The position numbers and the translations under genes were made by a program. A DNA stretch of 43,224 nt from Candidatus Woesearchaeota archaeon (GTDB lineage Archaea; Nanobdellota; Nanobdellia; Woesearchaeales; JAIPIC01): positions 1-43,224 of the forward strand of contig JAIPIC010000010.1 of NCBI GenBank assembly GCA_021734865.1, read 5' to 3'. Below are positions 10,801-25,800 of this stretch, one piece after another. The notes below the pieces were generated by a model. That model was not told where the DNA came from. It did not search any database and saw only the letters and a program-made list of their open reading frames with translations. Each line of letters begins with the position of its first letter. Position 1 is the first letter of the stretch.

Positions 10801-13800
10801 TTATTATAGAGTAAATGAATCAAGTTATGGTAATCATACACGTATGATCAGGATTGTAAATTACCTTGGCGCCGGAGAAGGTGAATGTGATTATGATTGT
10901 GATGCATTTGGTTCATGTTCAGATTCAACACCATGTGATGAAGGGGAAACTTGTTCAACCTGTCCATATGACTGTCATTTTGTAAATGGCACAAACAGAA
11001 ACTCAAATGATGATTTTGTTTATGGAAGTGTAGGGATTACATGGGACGATACATTAACAGGATGTGGATGCAACTATGAAGGATATGGAAGTTGCCAGCT
11101 TCAATATGAAGACAGTAGTTGCAGCGATTGTTATATCACAAATAACAATCGCACACCAAACGTAATAAATACGACAGCTTCAAAACTGTATGTTAAGAAT
11201 AATAGTGTTATAACTATTACCTCAAAAATACGCGATCTGGATAATGACTTGGATGATATATGGTTAACAAACAATGAAACTGGTCAATTTGTTGATTTCT
11301 TAAATACATCTGCAACTGGTGCTGCCATTGAATACCAAACCTACACTACAGGTGATGTTTTAGTCCAAGGAAATACATCATATCGTGTGTCTGCAAATGA
11401 TACTATGAATAATACTAATAATACAGAGGTTATAAGTATAATAATTGATGATGTGCTTCCCAATGTAATTAGATTTAATTCATCAGAATCTGATAATACA
11501 ACTCATGCAAATAACACTTACACATTCTTAGTTGAAGCAAATGATGATGATGACATTCCTGGTAATGTCACCTCTGTAAATATCAATGGGACTCCTATGA
11601 GCCTATACGTTGCAGAAGAAGATTTATGGAGATTAGTTTCAAATGCTTCCAGTTTTGGTTGTTATGATGAAGGAGTCTGCTTGTTAAGGGCATATATTTT
11701 TGATGCTCCTGGAAATAATGATACCATTGATTATACTCTTTTTGTGGATAATACTGCGCCTGTAATTAATCACTATAATTTTAGCAAAAACTATAATCTA
11801 TCAAGAAATGATGAAGTAGTCAACTTTTTTATTAATGCAACAGATGTAGATTCAATAGAAGGAAATATTTCATCATTGACTATTAATGGCACCTCACTAA
11901 CAATATTTAGTGACGACATTTACAGATATGACGGCTTATTGTCAACACTAGGATGTACAGAACAAGGTTTGTGCATTTTACAAATTCGTGCAGAAGATAG
12001 AGGTGGAAGTGTTGATACAGTCAGCTATGAATTATTTATAGATAATACTGTACCTGATATCTTTTCGATTGAATCAAATATTAGTGGTGGTGTAACAAGA
12101 AATGACGTACCAGTTAATTTTACGATCAATGCCTCTGATTTAGACTCTGTTATTGGTAATCTAACCAATGTTACAATAGAAAACGTAGCAATGAATTATA
12201 CTGGAGACAATATTTGGTCAATAGTTACTAACGTTTCTGCATTGGGATGTACTGATGAACTGGAGTATAATCTAACTGTATCTGTTGAAGACTTTGCTGG
12301 AAACACAAACGTCTCTTTGTACCCAATAATAGTCAATAACCAACTAATAGATATTGTGAGCAATACTCTTTCAAATACCTCATTTGACAATAGCCCATCT
12401 TTTTCGATTGAGACAACCGAAATTAGCACCTGTTATTACAGTCTGGATAATGAGACCTTTCATATTATGAATGTAACGGGAGATTTAATACACAACCAGA
12501 CACTGCCTGAGATGGAGATCAATTATACATCCATCCCAATAGCAAAATCAGGCTATAGCAATATTCAGAACTATAGATATATGGATAACAATTATACTCT
12601 ATATATTAACTGCACTGAAGTCTCAGGTGATAGTCTTACTAGAGATTATGACTTTGCATTAAAATCTCCCCTTAGAGATCGAGTTTTCTATGAAGAAAAT
12701 ACAACAGTAATACTCAATTTGACACTTGAAAAAGAAGGCCTTGACGTCAGTGCTGATTTCTCACAGCTAGATTCAGAGTATGGTCCTGCTCACAATGAAA
12801 CTGTTGTATCAACCGGAACCAACTATGTAATATCATACAATATATCAAATGACAACACACGTGATGCAGGTCATTACAAAATTTATGTTGTTGCAAGAGA
12901 TAACAACACAATTGATTCCAATACTTCAGTCTATATATCTTATATTAATAGTAATAATTGGACATGGGATATTGTGAACGATGCTTTGTCATGCAGGTCT
13001 GGTTCTCCAGGATGGTATTTTGATGAAGTGGATTGTCATTGGGATGCAGATATAAATTTTGCAGGTAAGAAATACGGCGGATCTCCACTTGAAGACCAAT
13101 GTACTGATGGTCTTGATAATGATGGTGGGTCAGATGTTGATTGTGCTGACATAGATTGTAGTGGTGTAAATTATGTGTGCAGAAATGATGACCTTATAGA
13201 ATCAGCTGTGTGGCTAGATGACCCCTGTGAGAATAACATTTGTCATATTCTCTCAAGTGTTATGGGCGGGACAGATGTATATTTTACGCAAAACGTAAAA
13301 CCTGGAGGAACATTGAAAGTATTGTTCTCACAGGCAGGTCTATCAGATAATTCAATATCTGTTCAGGTAAATTTCCTACCAGATAATTTTAGTGTTTCCA
13401 GTTCCACAACAACCATCTCCGACAACCTATCAACTAAGTTGGTAACATCTTCTTCATTAACAGCTAGAACAATTCCTGGAGAATTGTTTACTGGCGAGCT
13501 ATCAGAGTTATTAACAATAGATATACCTGACAATGATGATCTAATTGCAGATTATAGATCTGTAACAGTTTTAAGAAGCATAAATGATGGTGGAGGATCA
13601 GTTGAAAGTTTGTTTAACTTTTCAGTTACGTCAGGTGCAATAGAAAACGAATCTGATTATACCGAAAATATTGATGGATATGATGTTGCGAGTTACTGTA
13701 ATGATTCTATAGACAATGATTTAGATCGTAAAACAGACTGCACAAATGATTCTTTAACATGGGACACCTCTTGTAATAATAGTTATGTAATGTTTGATGG

Positions 13801-16800
13801 AAATATTGGTGTATGTCAGCTAGGTACTGAGCTAGACTGTTCAGATGGATTTGACAATGATCAGGACGGATTAGCAGATTGTCTTGATAGTGATTGTGCG
13901 GGAGAGATTGGAAATACTACTTTAGGTACCCTATGTTCACTCAATCGTGAAACTATTGGAGATGGTAATATTGGCATCTGTACAGATGGCTTTGATAATG
14001 ATGGTCGCAACTGGTATGATTGCAATCTCTTGGAGATTGAAAACGCAGCATACGGATATGACTATGCTGAATATGATTGTGCAGCCGCATGCCGAAGATG
14101 GGAACCATCAATTCCATTAACAGAATCTGTATGTAACGATTCAAAAGATAATGATATGGATGCATGGTATCCCAGTACTGCAGATTATCTGGATTATAAT
14201 TACTTAAGAAACCAATCTGGTGGATGGGACTGCAGATATACTGATTACGATGTTGACTGCAATAATACAGAAGTAGTATTTGGCAGTTCATCAGGAATCT
14301 GTCAACTCGGTGTTGAATTAAATTGCAGTGATGGTTTTGATAATGATAGGGATAGTAATCTGACATCAGATCCAGGATTAGACATAAGTGGAGCTGACTG
14401 TGATGATTATGATTGTTATTCAGTCACAGATGATTCAGGCAATTTCATATGCACAGAAAATGCTACTAACCAAGTCTCTCCTCAAGAAATTACATGTAAT
14501 GACAGTATAGATAATGATTTGGATGGCCTCTTTGACTGTACTGACCCAGATTGTTATGGGAAAGAAGGAACAAATGGAACCTGCCTTGAATACGAAATTT
14601 TCTCAATAAACGGCGGTGCATATTGTTCAGATGGATTTGATAACGACGGAGATGACATAAATAACACCAAAGTATTTTATGGAAACGGAACCGATTGCTA
14701 TGATGATGGTTGTTATCAGCAATTTGGCTCATGTCGTCCATGTTCATCAGTTGAAAACATTACTGCAGACTCGTGTGCTGATGGTTTTGATAATGATTAT
14801 GATGCATCTCCAGGTTCTAACACTACAGATTGTGCCGACCCAGATTGTGTTGGAAGAGTAGGACCTGCCGGTCAGATATGCGAACCTTCTGGAGAGACTT
14901 CCTGTACCGATGGTTTTGATAATGACGGAGACAATTTAATCGATTGTAATGATGATGATTGCGCATGCTATACAGATGAATTAGGGCCTGGACAGTGTAA
15001 AGATGGCTTAAATAATGATTTTTCAGGATTAATTGATTGTCAAGATTCAGAATGTGTCAACACATCATATTGTTTAGGTGCATCTAATACTTTCCCCAGT
15101 TTCAATTCAATTATGATAGGCAATGTTAATGTATTTTACAGCGACCTGATACATGTTGGAGAAAACATTACATTATATTATTATTCAACTGGTTTGTCAT
15201 CTGACAGTGTTACTTTATATGTTGGTACGTCCACATATCCTATCAATAGAATTGTTGATTCACCATATGACTCTTTAACATTCCAATCTTTCGTTGGTAC
15301 TGGTGGTAACAGTTTTGTTAAATCAGTGAATCAAAACAGTCTTCAATCTGAAGGGACAAATATCAATGGTTGGTTCAATCTTACACATAAACTTCAAGTA
15401 TCTGATACTGCTGATTTAGGCACATACACTTTTGAAGTGTACACTTCAATAGACCAGGCAAGTACTAGCCTCATTAACATCAGCATACTTGAAAATGAAA
15501 TTCCTACAGTAAATATTACATACCCTCTTAATGGAACAATAATAAATAATAGCCAATTCACAGCTTATGCAACAGCAAATGATAGTAGCGTATATGATTC
15601 AGGTATAGATCATTGTATGTTTAGGATTGACTCAGAATCATGGACAGATGATGATGATTGTGTCTACTCATACAGTGAAATTAGTGAGGGAGAACACTTA
15701 ATATCTGTAACTGCAATTGATGGAGCAGGTAATAATGCTTCAGTTAAAAACACAACAATATTCATTAACTTGACTGGCTCTCAGAACTTAAATATTACAA
15801 AACATTTTAACAATGTTCAACAAGAAATGAACTTGAATGCAACATTCACAAGTTATTATGGTTTCTTAGATAATGAAACCGGCTGTGAGGTTGTTGCTGT
15901 TGATTTAGAAGAGACAGAATATGTTATAGGTTCTATAGAGCTTAAATCAGATGCTGCTAACAATGCTACTTGTAATGGGACAATCAACTTTTCCGCATTG
16001 AGTTCAGGTTATTATAATTATTACCTCAGGGTAAACGACACTCAGGACCGAGTTATTACAAGTAATCAGGACTATTCTTATGTTTGTTATTATAAAGATT
16101 CAGAAGATTTTGAAGGGACAACTTGTAAAGACCAATGTGAAATCGATACCGAACCTCCAAACATAACAGGAGTATACATTAATGATTCAATTGTTATGAC
16201 CGACGCAGATATATTTGTCTGGGTTAATGTAAGTGATGAATCTTCCATTAGTTTGGTATCTGTTACTGCTGAAAGCCAAAATTTGAATTGGAATGGCTCT
16301 TTTTGGACAGGAGCAGTTTCCATCGATAATGACCTGTTTGTTAATGTCACAGTTATTGATATAGGTGGGTTCAATGATACCAATAATCTTACTGTTTACA
16401 CCATAGATGATCAAAGTCCGATTGCTCATACATTTATTAGTGATGATACTGATAACATCACACGTTCGTCAAAGCTAATCAACTTTACAGTGAATGTAAC
16501 TGATACGAATATTGCCAGGACTTTTCTGAATGGCACACCAATGAATCAATCCGGTGATATTTGGTATTTATACAGTAACACAACTGCACTTGGCTGTGAA
16601 AACGATGGGTTGTGTCTACTGTCAATTGTGGGTTATGATGAAGCTGATAACATAAATGTTTCTTATTATAATATCACAATAGATGATACCTATCCATCGA
16701 TTTCTTATCAAAATCCAACAGAACTGACAGATAATACTTTTTCAAGAGATTGGATTAGTATAAATGTCAGTGCAACAGATGTAATTGCAGGAGTTGATAC

Positions 16801-19800
16801 TATTATCATCTATTTATATAATGAATCACAAAGTTTAATAGACTCATCAAATCTTAGCTCAGATTTATTATTCTTTAATATTACTAGCTTATCAGATGGA
16901 GCATATTTCTTTAATGCAACAGTTAACGATAGTGCTGGAAATATTAATTCTGGACTTGCAACAAGAAATATCACTCTGGACACGATTCAGCCTGCAGTCA
17001 CAAATCCTGTTATCAATGATTCTGACTTGATATTTAGGATAAATGATTCTATAACAATAAATATTACAATTGTAGATATAAACATCGATAATGTAACAGT
17101 GTATAACCAGTCAAATGTAATAATGAGTAGGGTGGATTCAACCAACGACTGGACAGTCGAAACTGACGCTTATTCATTAGGATGTACAAATCTCTCCGGC
17201 AATTGTACGTTTTATTTTGTTGCAGTTGATAAAGCTGGCAATGAGAATTCATCTGAGAGTATTCAGGTAAGAATAGATCAAACAAACCCACAAATTTCTT
17301 ACACCACCGGTACAGAGACAAATGATACATACGCAAACCAGGACTGGATATATGTAAATGTAACATTGAATGCTGATAATATCAATATTACTTTTTATCT
17401 GTACAATGAGACAATGAATGTTATTAACTTGACATCGTTTGTTCCTGGAAATGATGATGAGAACACAAGTTTCAATTTTACCGGACTTGATAATGATAAA
17501 TATTATTATTACAGGGTGGCAGCTAATAATTATGTGGGCAATTCAAACACTACTGACTTATATAAGATAACACTAGATTCACTAACTCCTGTTGTCAATT
17601 ATCTTATAGTAAATGATTCAGATAATATCACACGATCTGATGCTCCCCTCAATTTTACTACTTCATTTATTGAAGTCAATCCAGAAAACGTAACTGTAAA
17701 TGAATCAACGATGTATCCTTATAATTCCACTTTGTGGTACACCATAAACAGTACAGGCGATTTTGATTGCACTAACGATGGAAATTGTACTTTCACAATG
17801 TCCATAGTTGATAAGATCGGCCATGAGAGTAACATGGACCTTCTCTTGTTTATTGATGACACAAAACCTGAAGTTACAGACTATTATGTAAATGATACTG
17901 ATATGATTGTAAAGAAGAGTCACCAAATAAACATCAATGTTACAGTTGTTGATCAGAATATTATGTCTGTTTCACTCTTTAATGAGAGCAGTCTTTCTAT
18001 GCATGCCATGGGTGAGGAAAATACTTGGGAAATAAACACAACTGCTGGATCTCTTGGATGTGATCAAGAAAATGGATATTGTACAATACACTTTGATTCA
18101 ACTGACTATGCTGGTAACCAGAATAATTCAATCAGTGTGCAATTGACTATTGATGATCTGGATCCTGTTGTTGATTATTCTTCTGGTACTGAAGAAACAA
18201 ATTCGTATTTTGATCGCGATTGGATTTATATTAATGTATCCATAACAGAAACAAACTTCCAAAATATTTCATATTATGTGTATAATTCATCCATGAATAT
18301 AATTAACTTTACATCATACAATGATAACATTACAAATATTACATTCAATGATCTTGACCTTGATATGTTATATTACTATAAAGTCCAAGTGCTTGACAAA
18401 GTTGGAAACTCAAATACTACTGAACTCTATAACCTAACATTAGACTCATTAACTCCCTTAATATATTCACCTGCTGTTAATGATACTGATAACTTGGTAC
18501 GTAAGAACGACTTTTTGAACTTTACAGTGACAGTGGAAGATCTTAACATTGATAATGTGACAATTGGAAATATGACATCAATTGATATGATTTATTTGGG
18601 TTCCAATATCTGGAGTGTTGGCACAACAGCAAATGATTTAGGTTGTACTCAGAACGATAGTAATTGCACTATATTTATTACGGCAAATGATTTGGCTGGA
18701 CACAGCAATAGTACAACAATCCAATTAATAATTGATGATAAACTACCACACATCCAATTTGAAATTCCAACTCAAGAAAATGGTATATATGTTGATGCCG
18801 ATTGGATATCCATAAACATTTCATATGTTGAAACCAATCTAAAAAATATAACTTATTACCTAATAAATTCGTCTAATGATGTAATAAATACGACTACCTA
18901 TAGTGATACGACCAGCATTAATTTCACGTCTCTTAAGAGAGATAGCTTCTATAAATATAATGTGACTATATATGATAAGGCTAACAACCATAATTCAAGT
19001 GACACATACAATATTACCTTAGACTCAACAACACCTCAAATAAACACTTTCATATCTAATGACAGCGATAATGTATCCAGATCTGACATTTTTATTAATT
19101 TCTCGGTAGTCTCAAGTGACACAAATATTGATAATGTTTCAGTCAACGGAAGCATCATGCAAAGACTTGGTAATAACTGGTTTACAATAAATAAAACAAG
19201 CGATTTTGGTTGTGGTACCAGCGATTCAGTATGTACACTATATGCAGTTGTATATGATAAAGCAGGCCACTATAATGAGACCTATTATAATATAACAATT
19301 GATGAAGAGGCACCTTACTTTAGTGACTTTTTAGTAAATGATTCTGATAATGTAATTCGGATCAATCAATCATTTAATCTGAATATCACAATCCATGATA
19401 ATAACATCCTGAATGCATCAATATCAAATCTGTCTTCTATTGAATTAGTCAGATTTGGCTCAACAGATATTTTTGGAATAAACAGCACTGCTAATGATTT
19501 AGGTTGTATACAAAGTGATAGCAACTGCACTTATACCTTTTATGCTGTTGATATGGCGAATAATGTTAATAATACACATACAGTCCAATTGACTATTGAT
19601 GATATAATCCCTCAAATCGAATATGCTGACGAAACAGTAGATAATTATACAAATAATGATTGGATTTTCATTAACGTAACAGTAGTTGACACCAATACTT
19701 TTAATACAAGTTTCAACTTGTATAATTCATCATTGGAATTAGTTTATCAAAATAATTTTATTGATGGCACATCCGAGATCAATTATACAAGTCTAGTTTC

Positions 19801-22800
19801 AGATATGATCTATTATTATAATGTCACTACGACTGACAAAGCAGATAACCAGAATTTCACCTCAACAAGGAATATAACACTGGATTCGACAAATCCAACA
19901 ATCACTGATATCAAAATTAATGATTCTGATCTACTTGTCAAAAAGACTTTTCCACTTCAGATAAATGTAACCATTAGTGAGACAAACCCATTTAATGTTT
20001 CTATTGGAAATGAAACAATAGTCCAGTTAACAAGAGTTGGATTGAGTGATACATGGTATACAGATACAACAGCAGCTGACATGGGATGCACTCAGATGAA
20101 TAGTAATTGTTCAGTGAGAGTCATTGCAACAGACATGGCAACAAACACAAATGACTCTGAAGTATTCCATCTGACTATTGATGATACATATCCTCAGATA
20201 AACTGGATCAGAAGTAATGATACTGACAATGTATCAAGATCAGATGCATTCCTTAATATTAGCATAAACATCACAGAAACTAATGTAAACTACCTTATAA
20301 TGAACTCATCTCAAATGGAAGGTTCACAAGAAATCTGGTATTCAATTAACACAACAGATCAATTTAATTGTAGCACAGATGAAAATTGTACACTTGAAAT
20401 AATCATCTATGATCTGGTTGGTAATAGTAACTCGTCAAATATTTCAATATTGGTTGACAATACTAGGCCATTTGTCTCAAATCCAGTGAACAATGATAGT
20501 GATAATCTTGTTGGTTTCTCTCAAGTTGTCCAAATAAATGTAACTGTTGAAGATAATAATACATACAATGTATCCGTTTCAAATAGTTCATCATTGTCAA
20601 TGTTACCAACATTAACAGATGATGTGTGGTCAATTGACACTAACTTATCTGCTTTGGGTTGTGCAAATGAATTGTACAATTGTACATTAAGATTTAATGC
20701 AATAGATAAAGCAGGTAACCAGAATGACAGTATTACAATGTTCATTAACACTGATGACGTACCCCCTTCAATATATCAACTTGAATGCAATGATTCTGAT
20801 AATGTAACAAGATCCGACGCATTGCTTAATTTTTCAGTAATAGTTGAAGATCCATTCCTGTATGGTGTCACTTTAAACGAAACAAACATGGGACAATTAG
20901 GTATTGTTTGGTATACACTTAATGACACATCTGACTTCAATTGCAATAATGATGGTCAATGTGAATTAACTAGCATAGCCACAGATATATTGTCTCAAAC
21001 AAACTCAACTAATTTTACTATCACAATCGATGATACCCCTCCAAGTGTAGACGATACTATGATCAATAATACCGATTTCATACTAAAGAAAACAGATCTG
21101 ATCTCAATAAACATATCCGTAGTAGATGATAATATTCTATCAGTATATGTACAAAATGAAACATCAATTCCGTTGGTTCATTCATCACCTTCAATCTGGG
21201 AACTAAACACAAGTGGAGAAGATTTAGGATGTCAGCAAAATGACAGTAATTGTTCTTTGATATTTACTGCAATTGACTTAGCAGGCAATGCCAATCAAAG
21301 CCATCTGATACATTTTACCATCGATGATGTGGCTCCTTCGATATATCAATTAGAATCAAATGATTCTGATAATGTGTCTAGGTCCGATGCAATGCTTAAT
21401 TTCACATTGATTGCGACAGATACCAATATTGATAATGTCACTCTAAATGATTCATTAATGGGTGGTGGTATTTCAAATTGGAATCTACAAAGTAATTCCA
21501 GTGATTTTGGTTGCGATGCAAGTGGGTATTGCATCCTTCAAGGGTTTGTTACTGATAAAGCAGATAATACTAATTACACGTCATACGAATATATTATTGA
21601 TGATTATTCTCCTCAAATTAACTTCAGTGGAGATACAGAACAGACTGGCGTATATCTTAACCAGGATCATATATATATGAATATCACAATAACTGAGTCT
21701 AATGAATATTATACCCTCTTTTTCTTATATAATTTGACCAATCAGTTAGAGAACGAAAGTGGCTATGAATCAAACAGGACTCATAATTTTACAAGTTTGA
21801 ACAGCAATATGGCCTATTTTTATAATGTATCTGTTTATGATAAAGCTGGGAATTATAATTCAACAGAAACAAGGAACATAACACTTGATTCAACTAATCC
21901 TTCAGTTGAGAATGCTACTATAAATGACACTGATAATATTGTAAGAAAGTCTGATTTAATTGAATATAACATTACATTGACGGAAACAAACATAGAAAGT
22001 GTTATTGTTAGAAACCTGACTAATGTATCAATGTCACAGGTTGGTACAACAGATATTTGGACTGTTACCACCAACGCTTCAGATTTAGGCTGTACGCAAA
22101 ATGATGAAAACTGCACTATTCAGATAATTGCAAGAGATCTGGCTGGAAATGTGAATGATTCTGTCAAAATCCAATTAACAATTGACGATGTCTCACCTGT
22201 ATTATCCAATTTTATATCAAACGATACTGATAATATCAGCAGATCCGATGTTCTCCTAAACTTCTCATTAACGGTAGTTGAAACCAATATTGATAGTGTA
22301 ACAATGAATGGAACAGTAATGAACCAGCAGGGTAGTGTTTGGTCAACCCTTAATGCTTCAGATGATTTTGGCTGTTCAAATAACAATGATTGCATACTTC
22401 GAGTAACAAGTGTAGATAAAGTTGGTCATTCTACTTTTATAGATACATCAATTACTATTGATGATGATGCACCATCATTGATGGATGCACAAGTGAATGA
22501 TTCGGACCTACTTGTAAGAAAAATTGATGAATTGTACATTAACCTTACTGTAACAGATCTTAATATTAAAAACGTAACAATAGGAAATGGTTCTGTTGTC
22601 CCTATGAATCGTGATGGATTGTCAAATCATTGGGATATCACTACCACTGCTCAGAATCTTGGCTGTACAGCCAGCAATTCAAAATGCATCTTAAGGTTTA
22701 ATGCATTGGATTATGCTGACAATGAAAATAGTTCATACTCTATCGAAGTTCAAATTGATGATCTCCACCCTTCATTAAATTTCACTGCAAGGACCCCTGT

Positions 22801-25800
22801 CAATGACAGTTACTATAATCAAGATTGGATTTTCATTGAAGTAAACATGACTGACACAAATGAGAAAAACATAACATATTATCTTTATAATTCTACAAAT
22901 CTAATCAATGCAACAACAACAGATAATAATACCGAATTAATCAACTTTACAAATCTTGACGAAAATGCCTACTATTTTGTGAATGTTACAACAATAGACC
23001 AAGCAGGCAATACTAACAAAACCGAGACAAGAAAAATCACATTAGATAATATAATCCCAATCATATTAAACCCTAATGTAAATGACAGCGATCTATTTGC
23101 GAAAAAAGGTGCAGTACTAAGGTTTAACATATCTGCATCTGATACTAATTTTGCAAATATCACAGTAGGTAATGAGACCATGTTGACAATGATAGATGGC
23201 GTTCTGAATGAAAAATATAGGACTGCAACACCTGATTCACTAGGTTGTGGTGCTGATGATGGTTCTTGCATAATACATTTCATAGCACAAGATAAAGCAG
23301 GAAATACTAATGATACTCATCAGATTGAGATTATTGTTGATGATATTTACCCTTCAATCCTAACATTATCTGTGAATGATTCAAACAACGTGATTAAATC
23401 AAGTCAATCATTAAATTTCTCAGTCATTGCAACTGATACCAATATTGAGAATGTAACAATGCGTGGTAATGGGAGAATCATAGAGTTAACTCAATCCGGT
23501 ACTATTTGGTCTTCAATTAATTCTTCAAATGAACTAAATTATACTACTGATGGAGTTTATAGAATTAATGCAACTGTAGTAGATATTGTAGGCCATACTA
23601 ATATTACCTCCTATCTTTTTACTGTTGATAATACTAATCCTTCGGTATCCAATGAATACGTTAATTCGAGCCGGAGAGTAGTTAAGAAAAGCAATGTACT
23701 TACATTCGCAATTGATGTTACTGATAATAATATGGATGCAAGTAGGGTTTACCTCGGAAATCAGTCAATGGAGCATATGGTACAATTAATCGGTAACACA
23801 TTTGCAAGAACAACAACAGCACAATCTCTCGGATGTATTCAGAACAACAGCAACTGCACAATCTTTTTCAAAGCCTATGATCAGGCAGATAATACTAACT
23901 CAAGCACGTATATTGAATTAACAATTGATGAGTATTCACCAAGCGTGCATAATTTAGTTTCAAATATAACCGGAAATAGGATTAATCCAAATTATGTAAC
24001 AAATTATAGTGTTAATTCAACAGATATTCATATCCAGAATGTTACGCTAAATGGTCATCCCATGAATCGCTCAGGAGATATTTGGATATTAGAAAACACG
24101 AGTTCAAACTTAGGTTGCGGTGCAGATGTAACAGATCTTGTCAATTGTACTTTGACAGTTCAGAGTACAGATAGTGTTGGAAACATTAATACTACAAATC
24201 TTACTATGTTCATTGATAATGTAGGTGTATTACTAACGAATCTCAATGCTACTAATGCACTTGCTGGATCAGCTGAGTACAATTATCTACCCGTAGTCTT
24301 CCCAGATACTGTAGTGATATGGAACATATCTGCAAATACGACTGACAATGATAATTTTACGATTTACTTGACATCAAATTCAACGTCTTGGAACGGTACG
24401 GAACTTATAATGCCATACTCTGGTTATGATGACATATATACAATTAATGCAACACCTGTCGATTTCAATTTAACCAATGGGACTTATTATTATATTGCTA
24501 CGGTTGTTGACAGCGTTGGAAATGAAAATTCTACATTCTTTGAAGTATTGGTAAGAGATGAACTTCCAAGTGTATACAATATTTCAGCTAACAGATCGAA
24601 TCTCGAAGTTAATACACCTGTTGGCATTAGATTCAATGCTAGCAGTACAATTAGAGTGGCTGAAGTTTATGTAAACTTCAGTACTGCTGATTATTCTGAA
24701 AAATATGTCCGACCCAATACGGCCGGCATTCATGAGTTTGAATACTACCCTCCAAGAGCAGGATATTATAATGTTTCCGTAGTGGTCAGAAATGTTGCTG
24801 GATCTGAGAATATGCAAGCTCTAGAAGAAGGTCTCTTCTATGCAATCGGTAACACCAGAACAAGCATAGTCCATTCAAATATATCATTAAATAATGATAC
24901 GATGTATGTATCAGAAGAAAATCGGACCTTTAGTAACATTTCACAAAACAATGAGGTTAGTTTCAGTATAAATATATCTTTTAGAAATACTGGTAATGTA
25001 ACGTTATACAATTCGTCAATAAGACAATTAGGCTATATTAGAGGCATTACTTATCTACCAGAATTACATCAATGTGGGAATCTGACAGCCAATTCAGAAT
25101 GTAAAACAACAATAAATATAACAATAAATGGGAACGCATCAGTCGGTGATCATGATATTACATCAATAGCATCATGGACTAACCCTGATTTGACATCTGG
25201 TTATGTAACAAATACTACATCAATAAGCATTGTTCCAAACCCAATTTTGAATGTTTTGGAAGAGACGATAAATATTACTAATATCAGATATCATCAAACA
25301 AGGAATGTTGCTAATATTACTCTTCATGCCTTTGGAAATACCGATTTGAATGATGTAACCTTCTCTCACGAAGGTAACTGTAATATTACCTTCGATCCTC
25401 AAAATATCTCGCGGATATCAAAAGGTGACTATGCAAAAGTGCAACTAAATGCAACATGTAGTGTTCTTGGTCTAACTAACACAACATTGTATATTAATTC
25501 TACAAGCAATTACACTTCAGATTATTATTCGGATGTTGTGTTTATTGAGAGTTCAGTAACAAACACTATTAATCTCAGTTTAATTGATCAATACACAGAA
25601 GATATTTATCGGGATGACCAAGATGGAATTCCAACGGTATTTAATTTGACAGTCCAAGCATCAATTGTTAACAACTCAATGACACAGCTGCTTGAAAATG
25701 TAACCGTCTGGTTTAGTAGTAATGGTGAAATCATTGGGAACTGTATTACTAACCAAACCGGTCATTGTGAATATAATCTGAACCCCGCCACTAATCAGCC

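Noticed and set aside
13953-14366. 137-residue reverse frame (and others such as 27081-27545 and 30784-31257)
   Set aside because: They are antisense shadows of the giant or its paralogue. Their His/Tyr/Ser-rich composition mirrors the codons of the sense gene.
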